A stretch of 64,000 bases of DNA. Source: Ovis canadensis (taxonomy: Eukaryota > Chordata > Mammalia > Artiodactyla > Bovidae). The stretch is from assembly GCF_042477335.2 (NCBI RefSeq), contig NC_091262.1, positions 72,712,001-72,776,000 on the forward strand, read 5' to 3'. Of this stretch, positions 12,201 to 20,579 are shown in pieces. The notes under the pieces are model-generated. The model was not told the DNA's origin, searched no databases, and was given only the letters and a program-made list of their open reading frames with translations. The position numbers and the translations under genes are program-made. Positions within the stretch are counted from its first letter, which is position 1. Each line of letters starts with the position of its first letter.

Positions 12201-12402
12201 GGCTGCTGAAGGACAGTTTCTTAAACAGCTTGAGTCCAAAGTCTGTGTTTCGCTTTGCAAGCTCCTGAGCTGTCCCCTTTCCCTTCCCTACTTGGCCCTG
12301 ACTCACAGCTTCATGCTTCTCTGGAGAGAAGTTGGGCTTCAGAAGACCTTCCACAGTGAGGAGGCCAGCCAGAAGCAGGCCCAGGCCCAGCAAGGGGTTC
12401 AT
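3018..12402 (-). CDS. SERPINA12: SERPINA12 (vaspin), complete coding region in four exons
   Basis: Secreted clade A serpin. In other mammals it is an adipokine that inhibits kallikrein 7. The coding exons on the minus strand are 12402-11769, 10102-9832, 5897-5750 and 3209-3018 (634, 271, 148 and 192 nt). They join in phase to 414 codons, the length of human vaspin. The protein starts MNPLLGLGLLLAGLL, a hydrophobic signal peptide, and contains the serpin fold motifs NILFSPWSIS (71-80), GTVMLLINYIFF (199-210) and the hinge GTEGAAGSG (364-372). The reactive loop reads TLPMETP, which puts P1 Met at 378 as in human vaspin. Sequons NKS (N233) and NFT (N267) are present, but the human N221 site reads DPKET. 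No stop or frameshift interrupts the exons. The exon lengths fit the clade A serpin pattern, and all introns use GT/AG. Noncoding 5' exons were not located. Orthology is inferred from remembered family sequence and synteny, not from a search. Confidence 0.96.
3296..3525 (-). mobile_element. Bov-tA SINE
   Basis: The reverse complement of the ruminant tRNA-derived Bov-tA SINE. It contains the conserved 'gcaggctctttaccactag' and 'ggttgccat' blocks. It lies in SERPINA12 intron 4 about 90 bp from the last exon and points the same way as the gene. Confidence 0.8.
3565..4027 (+). mobile_element. Solo LTR of a class I-type endogenous retrovirus
   Basis: A 463-bp element starting TGTCAG and ending TCAACA, flanked by AGGA and AGGC, a near-perfect 4-bp target duplication. 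It has a TATATAA box (3868-3874) and an AATAAA polyadenylation signal (3977-3982) in the correct order. It has no internal retroviral genes. It lies in SERPINA12 intron 4, antisense to the gene. The exact family is not assigned. Confidence 0.75.
4028..4499. other. SERPINA12 intron 4 sequence, nothing recognised
   Basis: Unique-looking intronic DNA between the solo LTR and the next SINE. No exon, RNA gene or clear repeat is seen. Confidence 0.5.
4500..4715 (-). mobile_element. Bov-tA/Bov-A SINE with target-site duplication
   Basis: The SINE tail reads (CTG)4 on the plus strand, followed by the Bov-A body and the tRNA-like part. It is flanked by tcactctattct (4488-4499) and tcactctgttct (4716-4727), a 12-bp duplication with one mismatch. 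It is intronic in SERPINA12. Confidence 0.85.
5107..5293 (-). mobile_element. tRNA-Glu-derived ruminant SINE (CHR/Bov-tA type)
   Basis: The reverse complement shows the tRNA-like head 'ctggtggtctggtggttaag', a box B-like 'ggttcagtccctggtc' and an A-rich tail (T run at 5109-5117). It is intronic in SERPINA12 intron 4. It is a dead retroposon, not a tRNA gene. Confidence 0.8.
5555..5640 (-). mobile_element. MIR SINE fragment (probable)
   Basis: The sequence 'gaggcttggaagggtatgtgatttgcccagg' resembles the reverse complement of the MIR core. It ends about 110 bp from SERPINA12 coding exon 3, on the intron 4 side. Confidence 0.5.
5750..5897 (-). CDS. SERPINA12: SERPINA12 third coding exon
   Basis: The exon is 148 nt. 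The acceptor is CCCTAG/GG and the donor is GAG/GTAAGC. It encodes DVFVPRL, then DLKKTLSHLGISKIF and EEHGDLTRIS, ending KVGE at a codon boundary (phase 0). It matches the helix H / strand 5A portion of the serpin fold, and its length is the one shared by SERPINA paralogues. Confidence 0.95.
6070..6171 (-). mobile_element. tRNA-derived SINE fragment
   Basis: The plus strand shows 'cctgaccagggattgaactggg', the reverse complement of a tRNA-Glu-type box B, next to an A-rich stretch at 6055-6070. It is diverged and partial, in SERPINA12 intron 3. Confidence 0.65.
6400..6540 (+). mobile_element. MIR SINE fragment (probable)
   Basis: It shows the pattern 'gagttcagatctactctgcc', then 'gacctcacctctttaagc', reminiscent of the MIR body, in SERPINA12 intron 3. 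Low specificity. Confidence 0.45.
6948..7146 (-). mobile_element. Bov-tA SINE
   Basis: The reverse complement carries 'aatctgcctgccagcacagg' and the Bov-A 'ggcaacccactccagtattc' block in diverged form. It starts after a (TTG)n tail on the plus strand. SERPINA12 intron 3. Confidence 0.8.
7147..8410. other. SERPINA12 intron 3, mostly unassigned
   Basis: A T/C-rich stretch lies at about 7390-7440. An L2/MIR-like segment lies at about 7510-7800, with the pattern 'gtgcctactgtataccaggc'. Nothing else is recognised and no coding signal is seen. Confidence 0.45.
8411..8675 (+). mobile_element. Bov-A2 SINE, full length
   Basis: Dimeric Bov-A2 with both monomers ('ggagaaggcaatg' and 'ggagaaggaaatggcaaacc') and the linker 'cactttcacttttcactttc'. 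It is flanked by a perfect 9-bp duplication, caagggttc (8402-8410 and 8676-8684). Its tail is three CTTAG units instead of the common AGC repeat. SERPINA12 intron 3. Confidence 0.92.
8690..9120 (+). mobile_element. Probable ERV LTR remnant
   Basis: A TATAAAA box at 8943-8949 is followed by a C/T-rich segment and 'ctttattggcttttgaggag', then 'gcaagacctccactcttggt', an arrangement seen in mammalian ERV LTR R/U5 regions. No convincing ends or target duplication were found. Confidence 0.45.
9480..9765 (+). mobile_element. L2 LINE 3'-end fragment (probable)
   Basis: It contains 'tccatgaagccctccctgacc' and, later, 'agagctcaatgaatctga', the usual order of the L2 3' end. It stops 65 bp from SERPINA12 coding exon 2. 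Confidence 0.55.
9832..10102 (-). CDS. SERPINA12: SERPINA12 second coding exon
   Basis: The exon is 271 nt, the usual length for this clade A exon. The acceptor is TTAAG/CC, a less favoured AAG with a modest pyrimidine tract. The donor is AAG/GTAAAG. It encodes residues 212-302, from ARWQHEFDP through the VKVPMMF strand, the LSCTVLEMPY core and IFVLPDEG to WKKLLVRR. Lysine stands at position 221, where human vaspin has a glycosylated asparagine. N233 (NKS) and N267 (NFT) remain. Confidence 0.95.
10103..11768. other. SERPINA12 intron 2
   Basis: A 1.67-kb intron. It holds MIR-like pieces at about 10735-10835 and 11375-11490 and a GT-rich patch at about 11140-11210. No further exon is seen, and the flanking coding exons join without a missing segment. 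Confidence 0.6.
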
Positions 12403-12419
12403 TTTTCTTGGAACTTGTC
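11769..12419 (-). CDS. SERPINA12: SERPINA12 first coding exon
   Basis: The ATG is at 12402-12400. It is followed by a signal peptide of about 20 residues and by codons 1-211 plus one base. The acceptor CAACAG ends at 12420, leaving 17 nt of 5' UTR in this exon. The donor is CGAG/GTAAGG at 11769/11768. The exon covers serpin helices A-F and sheet A up to INYIFFR. R211 and R131 lie where human vaspin has basic residues implicated in heparin binding; the functional inference is from human work. The start is chosen because it begins the signal peptide and aligns with the human start. Confidence 0.95.
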
Positions 12420-12765
12420 CTGTTGAGTAGTAGAAGTGAGGTTAGCAGAAAAGAGAACAAAAGAACTCCATTACTCCTGTCTTATCCACAAGGAAGACCA
12501 ATGAAAGAAGTGATACTGTGACCAGCGTGTGCTGGGCACAGCAGTTCATAAATGCTTTGCCATTCATTACAGCGTCTAGCCTTTGCAATCACCTCGGAAA
12601 CTAGAAACAATGACATGAATGAGAACTCTGAGTGTAGAGGATAGCTCTTGCTTACCCCTTCCCCTGTCTTATAGTAACAGGACCTCAGTTCCTTTAAGGG
12701 ATTGCTTCCTTCTCTACACTGGACCACAGTGAGAATAATCCATGGTGTGGGCATCTGACCCAAGC

Positions 12766-12920
12766 TAAGTCATCATGGTACTCCATCCCCCTGCCACTGA
12801 GTACTAAGTCATCATGGTACTCCATCCCCCTGCCACCGAGTACTAGGTCATCATGGTACTCCATCCCCCTGCCACCGAGTACTAAGTCATCATGGTACTC
12901 CATCCCCTGCCACCGAGTAC
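12766..12920. repeat. 39-bp tandem repeat, four copies
   Basis: Unit starts are at 12766, 12805, 12844 and 12883. The copies differ by single substitutions and the last lacks one C. The unit is 13 codons long and keeps an antisense frame open (MEYHDDLVLGGRG-type repeats), but nothing indicates translation. It lies about 350 bp upstream of the SERPINA12 start exon, in the presumed first intron or promoter region. Confidence 0.93.
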
Positions 12921-13382
12921 TTAAGGAATGAGAAGGGGACAAGAATTGGATCAATCAGTGTCATTCTTTGAGAATGCAAAGTCCATTCTAACTCTGGGGT
13001 AACTGGCTTAATATTAAAGCCTGGGACCTGAATGTGAACACGACATCCACATATAGAAGGAAAGGTGAGAGAGAGAGATGGAAAGACAGATGGAAGGAGA
13101 GAAAGGAGAATATGTATTTGGTGACATCTTCGAAGTTCCTGGATTGAACTTTACCTGAAGCCCACCCACTTCCATTTTTTCCAAGTTATAAGAGTCAATA
13201 AATATCCCTTTTAGAGCTGGCTGGCTTGAGTTGGTTTATTTTTCCTTACAACCAGAGCTAAAGTTTCCTAGAGAGGAGAGGGGAGCTGTGAGCTGGTAGC
13301 AGCCAACTCTCACAGCATCACCAGCCCCAGGGACATGCACCAACTAGGCTCCTTTCAATTGACTGAAAGAGAGAATAAATGA
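12921..13382. other. SERPINA12 upstream region
   Basis: A GA-rich patch at about 13060-13110. About 13140-13260 resembles the 3' end of an old LTR ('aataaatatcccttttagagc'). No noncoding first exon could be defined. Confidence 0.35.
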
Positions 13383-13471
13383 AGAGCAACCCATGGACAC
13401 AGGAGACTGGTAGGCTGCAGTTCATGGGGTCGCACAGAGTTGGACACGACTGAAGTGACTTAGCAGCAGCA
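13383..13471 (+). mobile_element. Bov-A SINE fragment
   Basis: The 3' half of a Bov-A monomer, reading 'gtcgcacagagttggacacg' then 'ctgaagtgacttagcagcag'. Confidence 0.75.
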
Positions 13472-14846
13472 TAAGGCCTGCACCTAGGGGAGCCCCAAAT
13501 CCTCACTTTTTTCATGCCCCCAAACCCTCTATGCCCAGGTCCTGTGGATACAGCCATCTTCACAGCAGACATGAGTCTTCAGGGAGCTTGGGACCCTGCG
13601 TCTGAAAATTCTATTAGATACTGCCTTTGCTTGCCGTGATCCCTTTCTGTCTTCCTAAGGAAACTTTTTTTTCCAGGTATCTACCCTTCCCTCGGGCAGC
13701 TCATGTTCCTCAGGAGCAGGACCCCAACCCCAGCTCTAAGGATAGCCCTGAATGGGGCAGGGTAACCTCCACTCTTCTACTGCTGACCGGGGCCTGAGCC
13801 AGGCCTAATCCAGTCAGTGCACAGAGTTTCTTCTATTAGTTTTCAGAGAGGGACAGAGGACTTACGTGATCAGTGAGGGGGCATTTCTCTTTGCTGCAAT
13901 GTGCTGCGGTCCTCTCTCTTCCTCTGGATGCCCTGACCAGGGAGATGTAGACCCAGAGGCTCCCATAGCCCTTAGTCCCATACGACTCCAGAGCAAACCC
14001 AGAACACAAAGAGGATGCCCACAAGGGCTTTGCTGAGAAACTGAGGCTGGGGTCCCAGAGTAAGCTCACCTGGAGCCCACTGTACCTTAAGACTTTCAGT
14101 GATGCTGGTGTGAGATATGTGGTTAGTTACTTCAAGGCAAAAGCATCCTACTAAATGCCAAGTTTTGTTTTATTTCAAATGTTGGGACTACCGGGCAGAC
14201 AAGAGTCTTGACTCTGATGTGTGACACTGAAGAAGCGCCCTCCCCTCTCTGAGCCTGGGTGATCTTCAAATACCTTTCACTCCTAATGACTCACTGTTTA
14301 GTAAAAATTGAAGACAGTCAGTGATGGACCAGGGCTCTAGGGGCTGTCTGAAAATAGAGTATAGACATGAAGATCAGTAAAATTCCCAGGGTTGTTTCAG
14401 ATGAAGGCAAGAAAACAAGAAAATGGGAAAGATTCAGTGTCTCAGGTTAGGGGGCTGGACCATGCAAAGACTGCCTGGATTAAAAATAGAAGTTTTTCCC
14501 ATCCAGAGGGGCAGGCCACCTTCATATGCATTATTTTCCAATGCCTGGGAATCAAGAAGTGATGATGTGGCTGGCAAGGAGCTGAGAGAACATTCTAGCA
14601 GCAGGATAACCAGCCAGGTGGGTTGGGAAGCGGTTTGAGCAGCTTGCCCCAGGAGCTGAGCACGAATCAGGGCAGGATAGGGCCAGAACTTGGAGCAGGG
14701 AAAGGAAACTGCTGGAACTCCATCCCAGAAGCACAGATGACTCACATACATAGTTCTACAGTGATGTCCTGTCCGTGACCCCCAAAGTTGATTCCCTACT
14801 TCACTGAGTTTTAGGAATAAGATCTGACTATTGGAATAAGACGTGG
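13472..14846. other. Unassigned non-genic DNA
   Basis: Presumed SERPINA12 5' intron or flank. MIR-like text occurs at about 14215-14270. No gene or confident repeat otherwise. Confidence 0.4.
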
Positions 14847-14972
14847 AGAAGGGAATGGCTACCCACTCCAGTATTCTTGCCTGGAGAATTCCGTGGACAG
14901 AGGGGCCTGATGGGCTACAGTCCATGGGATTGCAAGAGCTGGACACGACTGAGTGACTAACACACACACACG
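14847..14972 (+). mobile_element. Bov-A SINE monomer
   Basis: It begins 'ggagaagggaatggctaccc' and ends 'ggacacgactgagtgactaa' followed by (CA)n, a single Bov-A unit. Confidence 0.85.
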
Positions 14973-15510
14973 GAACAGGAAGTCTGGATATTGGTCATCT
15001 CTGGCTTACATGTTTGTTTGGCGACTCCCAAGAAAACTTGACTTTACAGAGCCTCCACGTTTTCATCTAATAAATGGGGAAGAAGTGATATCTTACCCTT
15101 CTCCCCACTAGATGCTGCTAATCAGCTCACTGCGCCCACCCCTTAGGACACAGCCCACACCTTGCCAAGCCTTAGTGTCCCCTACCTCTATAACCTGTGT
15201 CACAGCGGCCCCCACAGGCCTCCTATTTAGGCTCACGGAGTGCTGACGGTCTGGCCTTCCTCCCCTGCAAGCAGCCCACTCTACCCCCAGTTCTGGGCCC
15301 TTCCATCTGTTAGCACAGACCCTAAACCGACCTGAACTCGTCAGATGGGTACCAGTCCCTGATGCCTGAAAAGGCTACTTTTTTAAATCCCATCAATTAA
15401 AATACCCAAGGGACTGGTTATTTCCCAATAAGCTGATAGATTGTCCAAGTTGAGCAAGTCTTTGCTCATTTTTGTTTGGGGGTGTGTGTATTTGGTAGTC
15501 AACCGAAATA

Positions 15511-15590
15511 TTGGGTTGGTCGAAAAGATTGTTTGAATTTTTCCATAACATCCTATGGAAAAACCCAAGTGAACTTTTTGGCCAACTCAA
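15511..15590. mobile_element. 80-bp mariner-type MITE
   Basis: The element runs from TTGGGTTGGTCG to GGCCAACTCAA, is flanked by TA on both sides (15509-15510, 15591-15592), and its two arms are imperfect inverted repeats of about 37 bp. The length and structure match the palindromic mariner derivatives known in mammals (MADE1 type in human). It is non-autonomous with no ORF of its own. Confidence 0.88.
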
Positions 15591-15984
15591 TAGGTAAATA
15601 AAGGAAAAGAGCAAACTAGAAACCTAACTTTGTGGAGTACACAGGGGGCAGATGAATCTGTAGCAGAATTTCAGCTCATCTCTGACCATCTTGGTTTTAC
15701 ATTCCCTAGTAATTTGGGGAAAATTTTTTCTTCTCTTACTACTAGTAATAGCATGGCATGGACTCAGGACTTACTTATCCTGAAGACAGATCCAAACCAA
15801 ATATATTCCAGGTATAAACCAGAAGCCTTTTGGACAAGCAGTTCAGGTGCTTGAAGTCTACATATGGGGTGGGGGTGGCTTTACCCATGGAAGGGCAAGG
15901 CAGCTGGCACTGCATTTACCCGCAACACCATCCTGCCAAGCCCAGTAACTGGAATCTCCTTGTCCCAGCAACTCAGGGAGGGCG

Positions 15985-16199
15985 TGAAAGTGAAAGTGTT
16001 AGTTGCTCAGTCGTGTTCGACTCTTTGCAACCCCATGGACTGTAGCCCACCAGTCTCCTCTGTCCCTGGAATTCTCCAGGCAAGAATACTGGAGTGGATT
16101 GCCATTCCCTTCTCCAAGGGATCTTCCCGACTCAGGAACGGAACCCAGATCTCCTGCACTGTAGGTGGTTTCTTTACTGTCTGAGCTACCAGAGGGCAG
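15985..16199 (-). mobile_element. Bov-tA SINE
   Basis: The plus strand begins 'gaaagtgaaagtgttagttgctcag' and ends with the tRNA-like head 'ggtttctttactgtctgagc'. It is well preserved. Confidence 0.88.
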
Positions 16200-16576
16200 T
16201 GAGCTAAAATAGCACTTTTAACAATAAGAGTAGTTGTAATTTTACAAAGTACTTTCATCCTTGTTATCACCAGTAGTTTGAGGAAGCAGCACAAACAAAG
16301 AGAACACACACAGGGTGCTGGAGAACTGTTCCATGCCTGGTGCTTTGGAGCCATTGTCTTCAAAGAGAAAAGACCTCTGCCCACCCTCCCCAGATCTCCT
16401 GTCTCCTGACTGTCTGCTCTATCTCTCTTCCCTGTGATAAAACCGAGCAACAAGGAAAAGTTTAGGTGGTATCCATCCTCAAGTCAAAGTTTAGGATGCT
16501 TGGGACGAGCTCCCATCCCCTAAAACTCGAGCCCTAATGAGTGAGATCCACCAGCCCAAGGACTCCACTCAGTGAG

Positions 16577-16672
16577 GGGGTTGTTTTTGTTCAGTCACTG
16601 AATCGTGTCCAACTCTTTGTGACCCCATGGACTTCAGCACACCAGGCTTCCCTGTCCCTCACCATCTCCCAG
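16577..16672 (-). mobile_element. BovB 3'-terminal fragment
   Basis: The reverse complement is the last approximately 95 bp of BovB, ending in the shared tail ('ttcagtcactgaatcgtgtc' on the plus strand). It is heavily truncated. Confidence 0.7.
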
Positions 16673-17619
16673 AGGTGGCGGGGATCTCTGTCTCCAAAGG
16701 CTGGACACAGGCATCCTGCTCCATCCCAAGGAGCCCCAGGCCCTCAGAGATCCCAGCTTTTCTCCAAGCCTTTCCAAAGTTCTCCATAGAGTGCACAAGA
16801 CCTGGATAAACTCAGAAGGCACCTGAGGGGTCCTTCCTTCCTAAAGATGTACTTTAGCATCCCAAAAGACCAGCACAAAAGCCCCACACCAGAGGAGACA
16901 TCTCAGGCATGCTCTGTGGTCCAACCTGCTTTAAGGGATTGATATTGTTAAAAGAGATCACTCTGGACATATTAGAAGTTATTATTTTTCAAAGCAAGTT
17001 TAGAACTCAGTGGTGGTGAGACACGTCCTCCTTCCCTTGTTGAAAGTGACAGAAGACCGACCCACGAAAGATCTCTAGTGACTATGGCAACAGACTTCAT
17101 TCTCCTTCCCGGGAAGAAGAGGCTGAAACCCAGGTCCACCATCTCATCTCTGGATTAACCCTGGAGATTTCTGCTTTCATCCTTCTAAGAACTATTTTGA
17201 GCCCTTGCTATGCATTCGGCACTAGGGCATTTGAGCAATGCCCAAGAAGTGGTCCATGCCAATGCTGCTGACCAGCCCGGGTCTCCTTTGAAACGCAAGC
17301 ACAGAGCTCCCTCTCCTAAGGCAGCGCCAACAGCCATCCCCAGAGACCTCTCCAAATCCTCAACCACTTTCCAGCTCTTTGCCTGGCCTATTCCTCCTAC
17401 CTTATGACTTCATTCTAGGATGAGGGACTATGTGGGTTGAATGACCATCGACTTTGGGCCACTTGTGCTATAAAGGGAAAACCAAGGCCCTGAGTGGACA
17501 AAGGAGCTATCTGAGGTCAAAACATGCATTCTGATGGATCAGAACAGGAATCTAATTGTTAAGGCAATTCGGCAAAAATTCATGAAATGGGCTGCTTGGC
17601 CTCACTTTCTCCATGGAAT
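16673..17619. other. Unassigned non-genic DNA
   Basis: No exon, RNA gene or confident repeat is recognised. Confidence 0.4.
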
Positions 17620-17833
17620 AGTTGTTTGTTGTTCAGTCGGCCAACGCATGTCCGACTCTTTGCGACCCCATGGTCTGTAGCATGCCAGGCTCGCCTGTCC
17701 TTCACTGTCTCCTGGAGTTTGCTCAAACTCATGTCCATTTAGTCAGTGATACCATCCAACCATCTCATCCTCTGTCACCTTCTTCTCCTCCTGCCCTCAC
17801 TCTTTCCAAGCATCAGAGTCTTTCCCAATGCTG
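17620..17833 (-). mobile_element. BovB 3'-end fragment
   Basis: It shows the same plus-strand reading as the other reversed BovB ends: 'gttcagtcggccaacgcatg', then 'tctcctcctgccctcactc' and 'aagcatcagagtctttccc'. Confidence 0.8.
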
Positions 17834-20579
17834 GAATAGTACATTGATGGATGCAGCCTCTGCACTTGGGAAGAGATAGAAATACACAAAAAGCTCACAG
17901 ACAGGACTGGCTATGGCCAGAACTATAGGGAAGACACAGACCCAATTTGGAGGGGTCTCTTGATCTTCCTAGGCAATCCCCATCCCCACATCCTCTAGAA
18001 AAGCACAAGAGATAGACATCTGGGAAAATGATCAGGGCCTCACCAGAGATGCTCAGCACCCTCTTCAAAGGAGGGGTTTCCAGGCTCTAGAACTCCTCCA
18101 GAATTTTCTTCTAGACAACCCCTCCGGGATGCGACTGTACCCTCCTTCAAGCTGAAGCAAACTTTGTATGGAATAAATAAGAAGCTCTTGACCTTTTCAA
18201 AGAGAAGGCCTCATACTCACAGTACATTCAGAAGAAATCTACGCAGCCAGACAAATGGATCTGATTTTCTTGCTTTATTATTTATACTTCCATAGCCTCT
18301 TGGAAAAGTAGACCATAGACCAATAAAATTAGATGGCCTGATTGGGCAGGTGCTGGAGGTTCCAAAGTAAAGGCCACACCACTTCCTCCGGGGCTTCTCA
18401 TCTCAGGAGGCAGCTGCCTGATATTTAGACCACACCCACTGGGGTGTGGCTTCCCTAATGAAGTCAATTTATAACTTTTGCAACTACTATATTTCCCAAT
18501 CATGCTGGCCCTGCAACCTGGGATATTCTACAGGTAGATCATTCTGTAGTTCTGATGCTAAATATTCGACCCAAATATCACCACTGTCATCAGTGGGAGG
18601 TGGAAAACAGGATTTTCTGGTCTCTAACTCCCGTTTCTTTCTTTTGATAATTTTTTCAGGTTCTTTATGGTTGGCGGTTCTATCAGCTTAGCTCACATGG
18701 AGTCCTTTGAGAAAAGAGAACTCAGAGAGAGATGAATAGACAATTCAGTGTATAGTTTCGGTTAGGGAGAAACAGGAATCAAAACTTCACATGGAAGTTT
18801 GTGATCATTCAAGAAAATTACAAATTGGCTTTTGATGGCATATTTGTTGCTCTGAGTGATGAGACGAGGGTTGGTTTTCTGCCTCCTGGCTCTTCTGTAT
18901 TTTCCAAGTTGTCCTTCAGGAACAGGTATTACTTTAGAGTTCATTCTAAGAAGATTTAAGATAAGATGGCATTTTTATCTTCTTTATCAGAGGGTGGTGA
19001 TGATGTCTGAAAATGTTTCAGATCCACTGATGATGCAATGGATCCAAGGGACCTCTTTTCAAGTCTGTTTTCATTAATGAACGCTAATGAGGAGAAAAAT
19101 CATTCGAATATTCCTTCCCCATTTGGAGGTGTTTCACAATAGGTTCTGTATGAGCAAAGCACCAGGAGTTTTCCTTCCTTTGGGATACTACTTTTGGCAG
19201 ACCTGACTCTCATCCCCAACAATGTATAGAGCAGATGACCCAGCAATGACTTCTAGAAGAGGGGTGACCCTGGGTCTTCCCTGAGCTTGTTCAGCCCCAA
19301 ACTCACACACAGACCAGGCTAATCATGCAGTGGGGACATGGGCCCCAGAGCTGCCAAGCAGAAAGCTGCTGCCTCGCCTCATTCGGGGAGGCGGGCCCGT
19401 CCGCTGTGACGCACCTGGGTCAGGTGAGAGGCTTCCTTGTGCGACTCTGCTCCCTGAGCCCCTGACCGAAGGACGGGCGGATGGGAAGGCAGTCCTGACA
19501 CTGATGGGTGCTGACAGTCAGCCAGATGCCAGCCCAGAATCCAGGTCAGGCCAGAAATACCCCTGCCTGCTAATGACAGGGTGAGGCCAGTGGGTGTCTG
19601 CCAGCCACACCTGCCAGCCAGGCCCAGACGCGCTCGGTTCCAGGGCAAACTCCCATGAAGATGCATGGGTGAGGCTGGGAGGGTCAGTACCTGGGCGAGT
19701 GGGGATGCCCACGGAGCCGCCGGGGATGCCCAAGCACACACAGCTCCCAGGGGCCAATAGGTCACAGCAGAGGGCAGCCATGGGTGGGATAGAGGCCAGG
19801 CCAGGCACTAAATCTCAGTGAGGAGCTGCTCACCCTTGCAAGAGGAAGCCATGTTCAAGTCGTCCATCAGCCAAGGTAGACTTGCAGCAGTAGGGTCAGT
19901 GTGGAGCATCAGGGGGTCGGCTATGGGAGGTCCAGCCCCCATCGAGCACCTCAAGGGACCACAGCTTAGACTTGAGGCCTCCCCAATCCTTTGTGGATAA
20001 TGGGATTGGAGCCTAGTGTCTATCAATGGCGGGGAGGATAAAGATGACAGTCAAGTCTGGGGACATTGTAGGGAGCTGAGAGATGAGAGGCAACGCCCTG
20101 AGACTGGGCAGTAGCTTGAATATGTTTTTACAGCCTGGGCATGTGCAGGGGTGAGAGGGGAGCTAGGAGTTTCCATTTTGCCCTTGCTCTTTGGTTCTCC
20201 CAGATGCTGGGCCTGTGAGAGGTCTAGGAATATATTAATGACTATGCCAGGCCCTGACTCCAAGAGCCTGACTCTGGTGGGAACACAGGGGAGTCCAGAG
20301 ACACAGACAAGCTTGGTAAAGACTGAGGTAGAGGTAGGTGTGGGAGGTGAGAGCGGATGAGAGGCACCAGATTCCTCTTGAAGTGCTTGGGATGGTTTCA
20401 TAGATGGGGCAATCTTGAACTGGGTCCTGAAGGATGAGTAGGAGTCCTCTAAGTGAAGGCTGAGAGCAAGGGTAGCACAACAAAGGTCTTGCAGCCTGGA
20501 AAAAGTGAGTGGATGACCTAGAAAACAATGACTCTTCTGTTTCCTTTTCTCAAAAAATGGGCATATCCTATTGAAAGGT
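17834..20579. other. Unassigned non-genic DNA
   Basis: No coding exon is recognised. About 20190-20470 reads like an L2 internal segment. The 19300-19800 part is G+C-richer but holds no recognisable gene. Upstream exons of SERPINA12 could lie here or beyond and cannot be called from sequence alone. Confidence 0.4.

Noticed and set aside
12766-12920. Regular direct repeats as a CRISPR array
   Set aside because: The units are contiguous with no spacers, and the DNA is mammalian.
12694-12954. Antisense ORF with MEYHDDL repeats
   Set aside because: The 39-bp repeat is 13 codons, so any open frame repeats. No sign of translation or homology.
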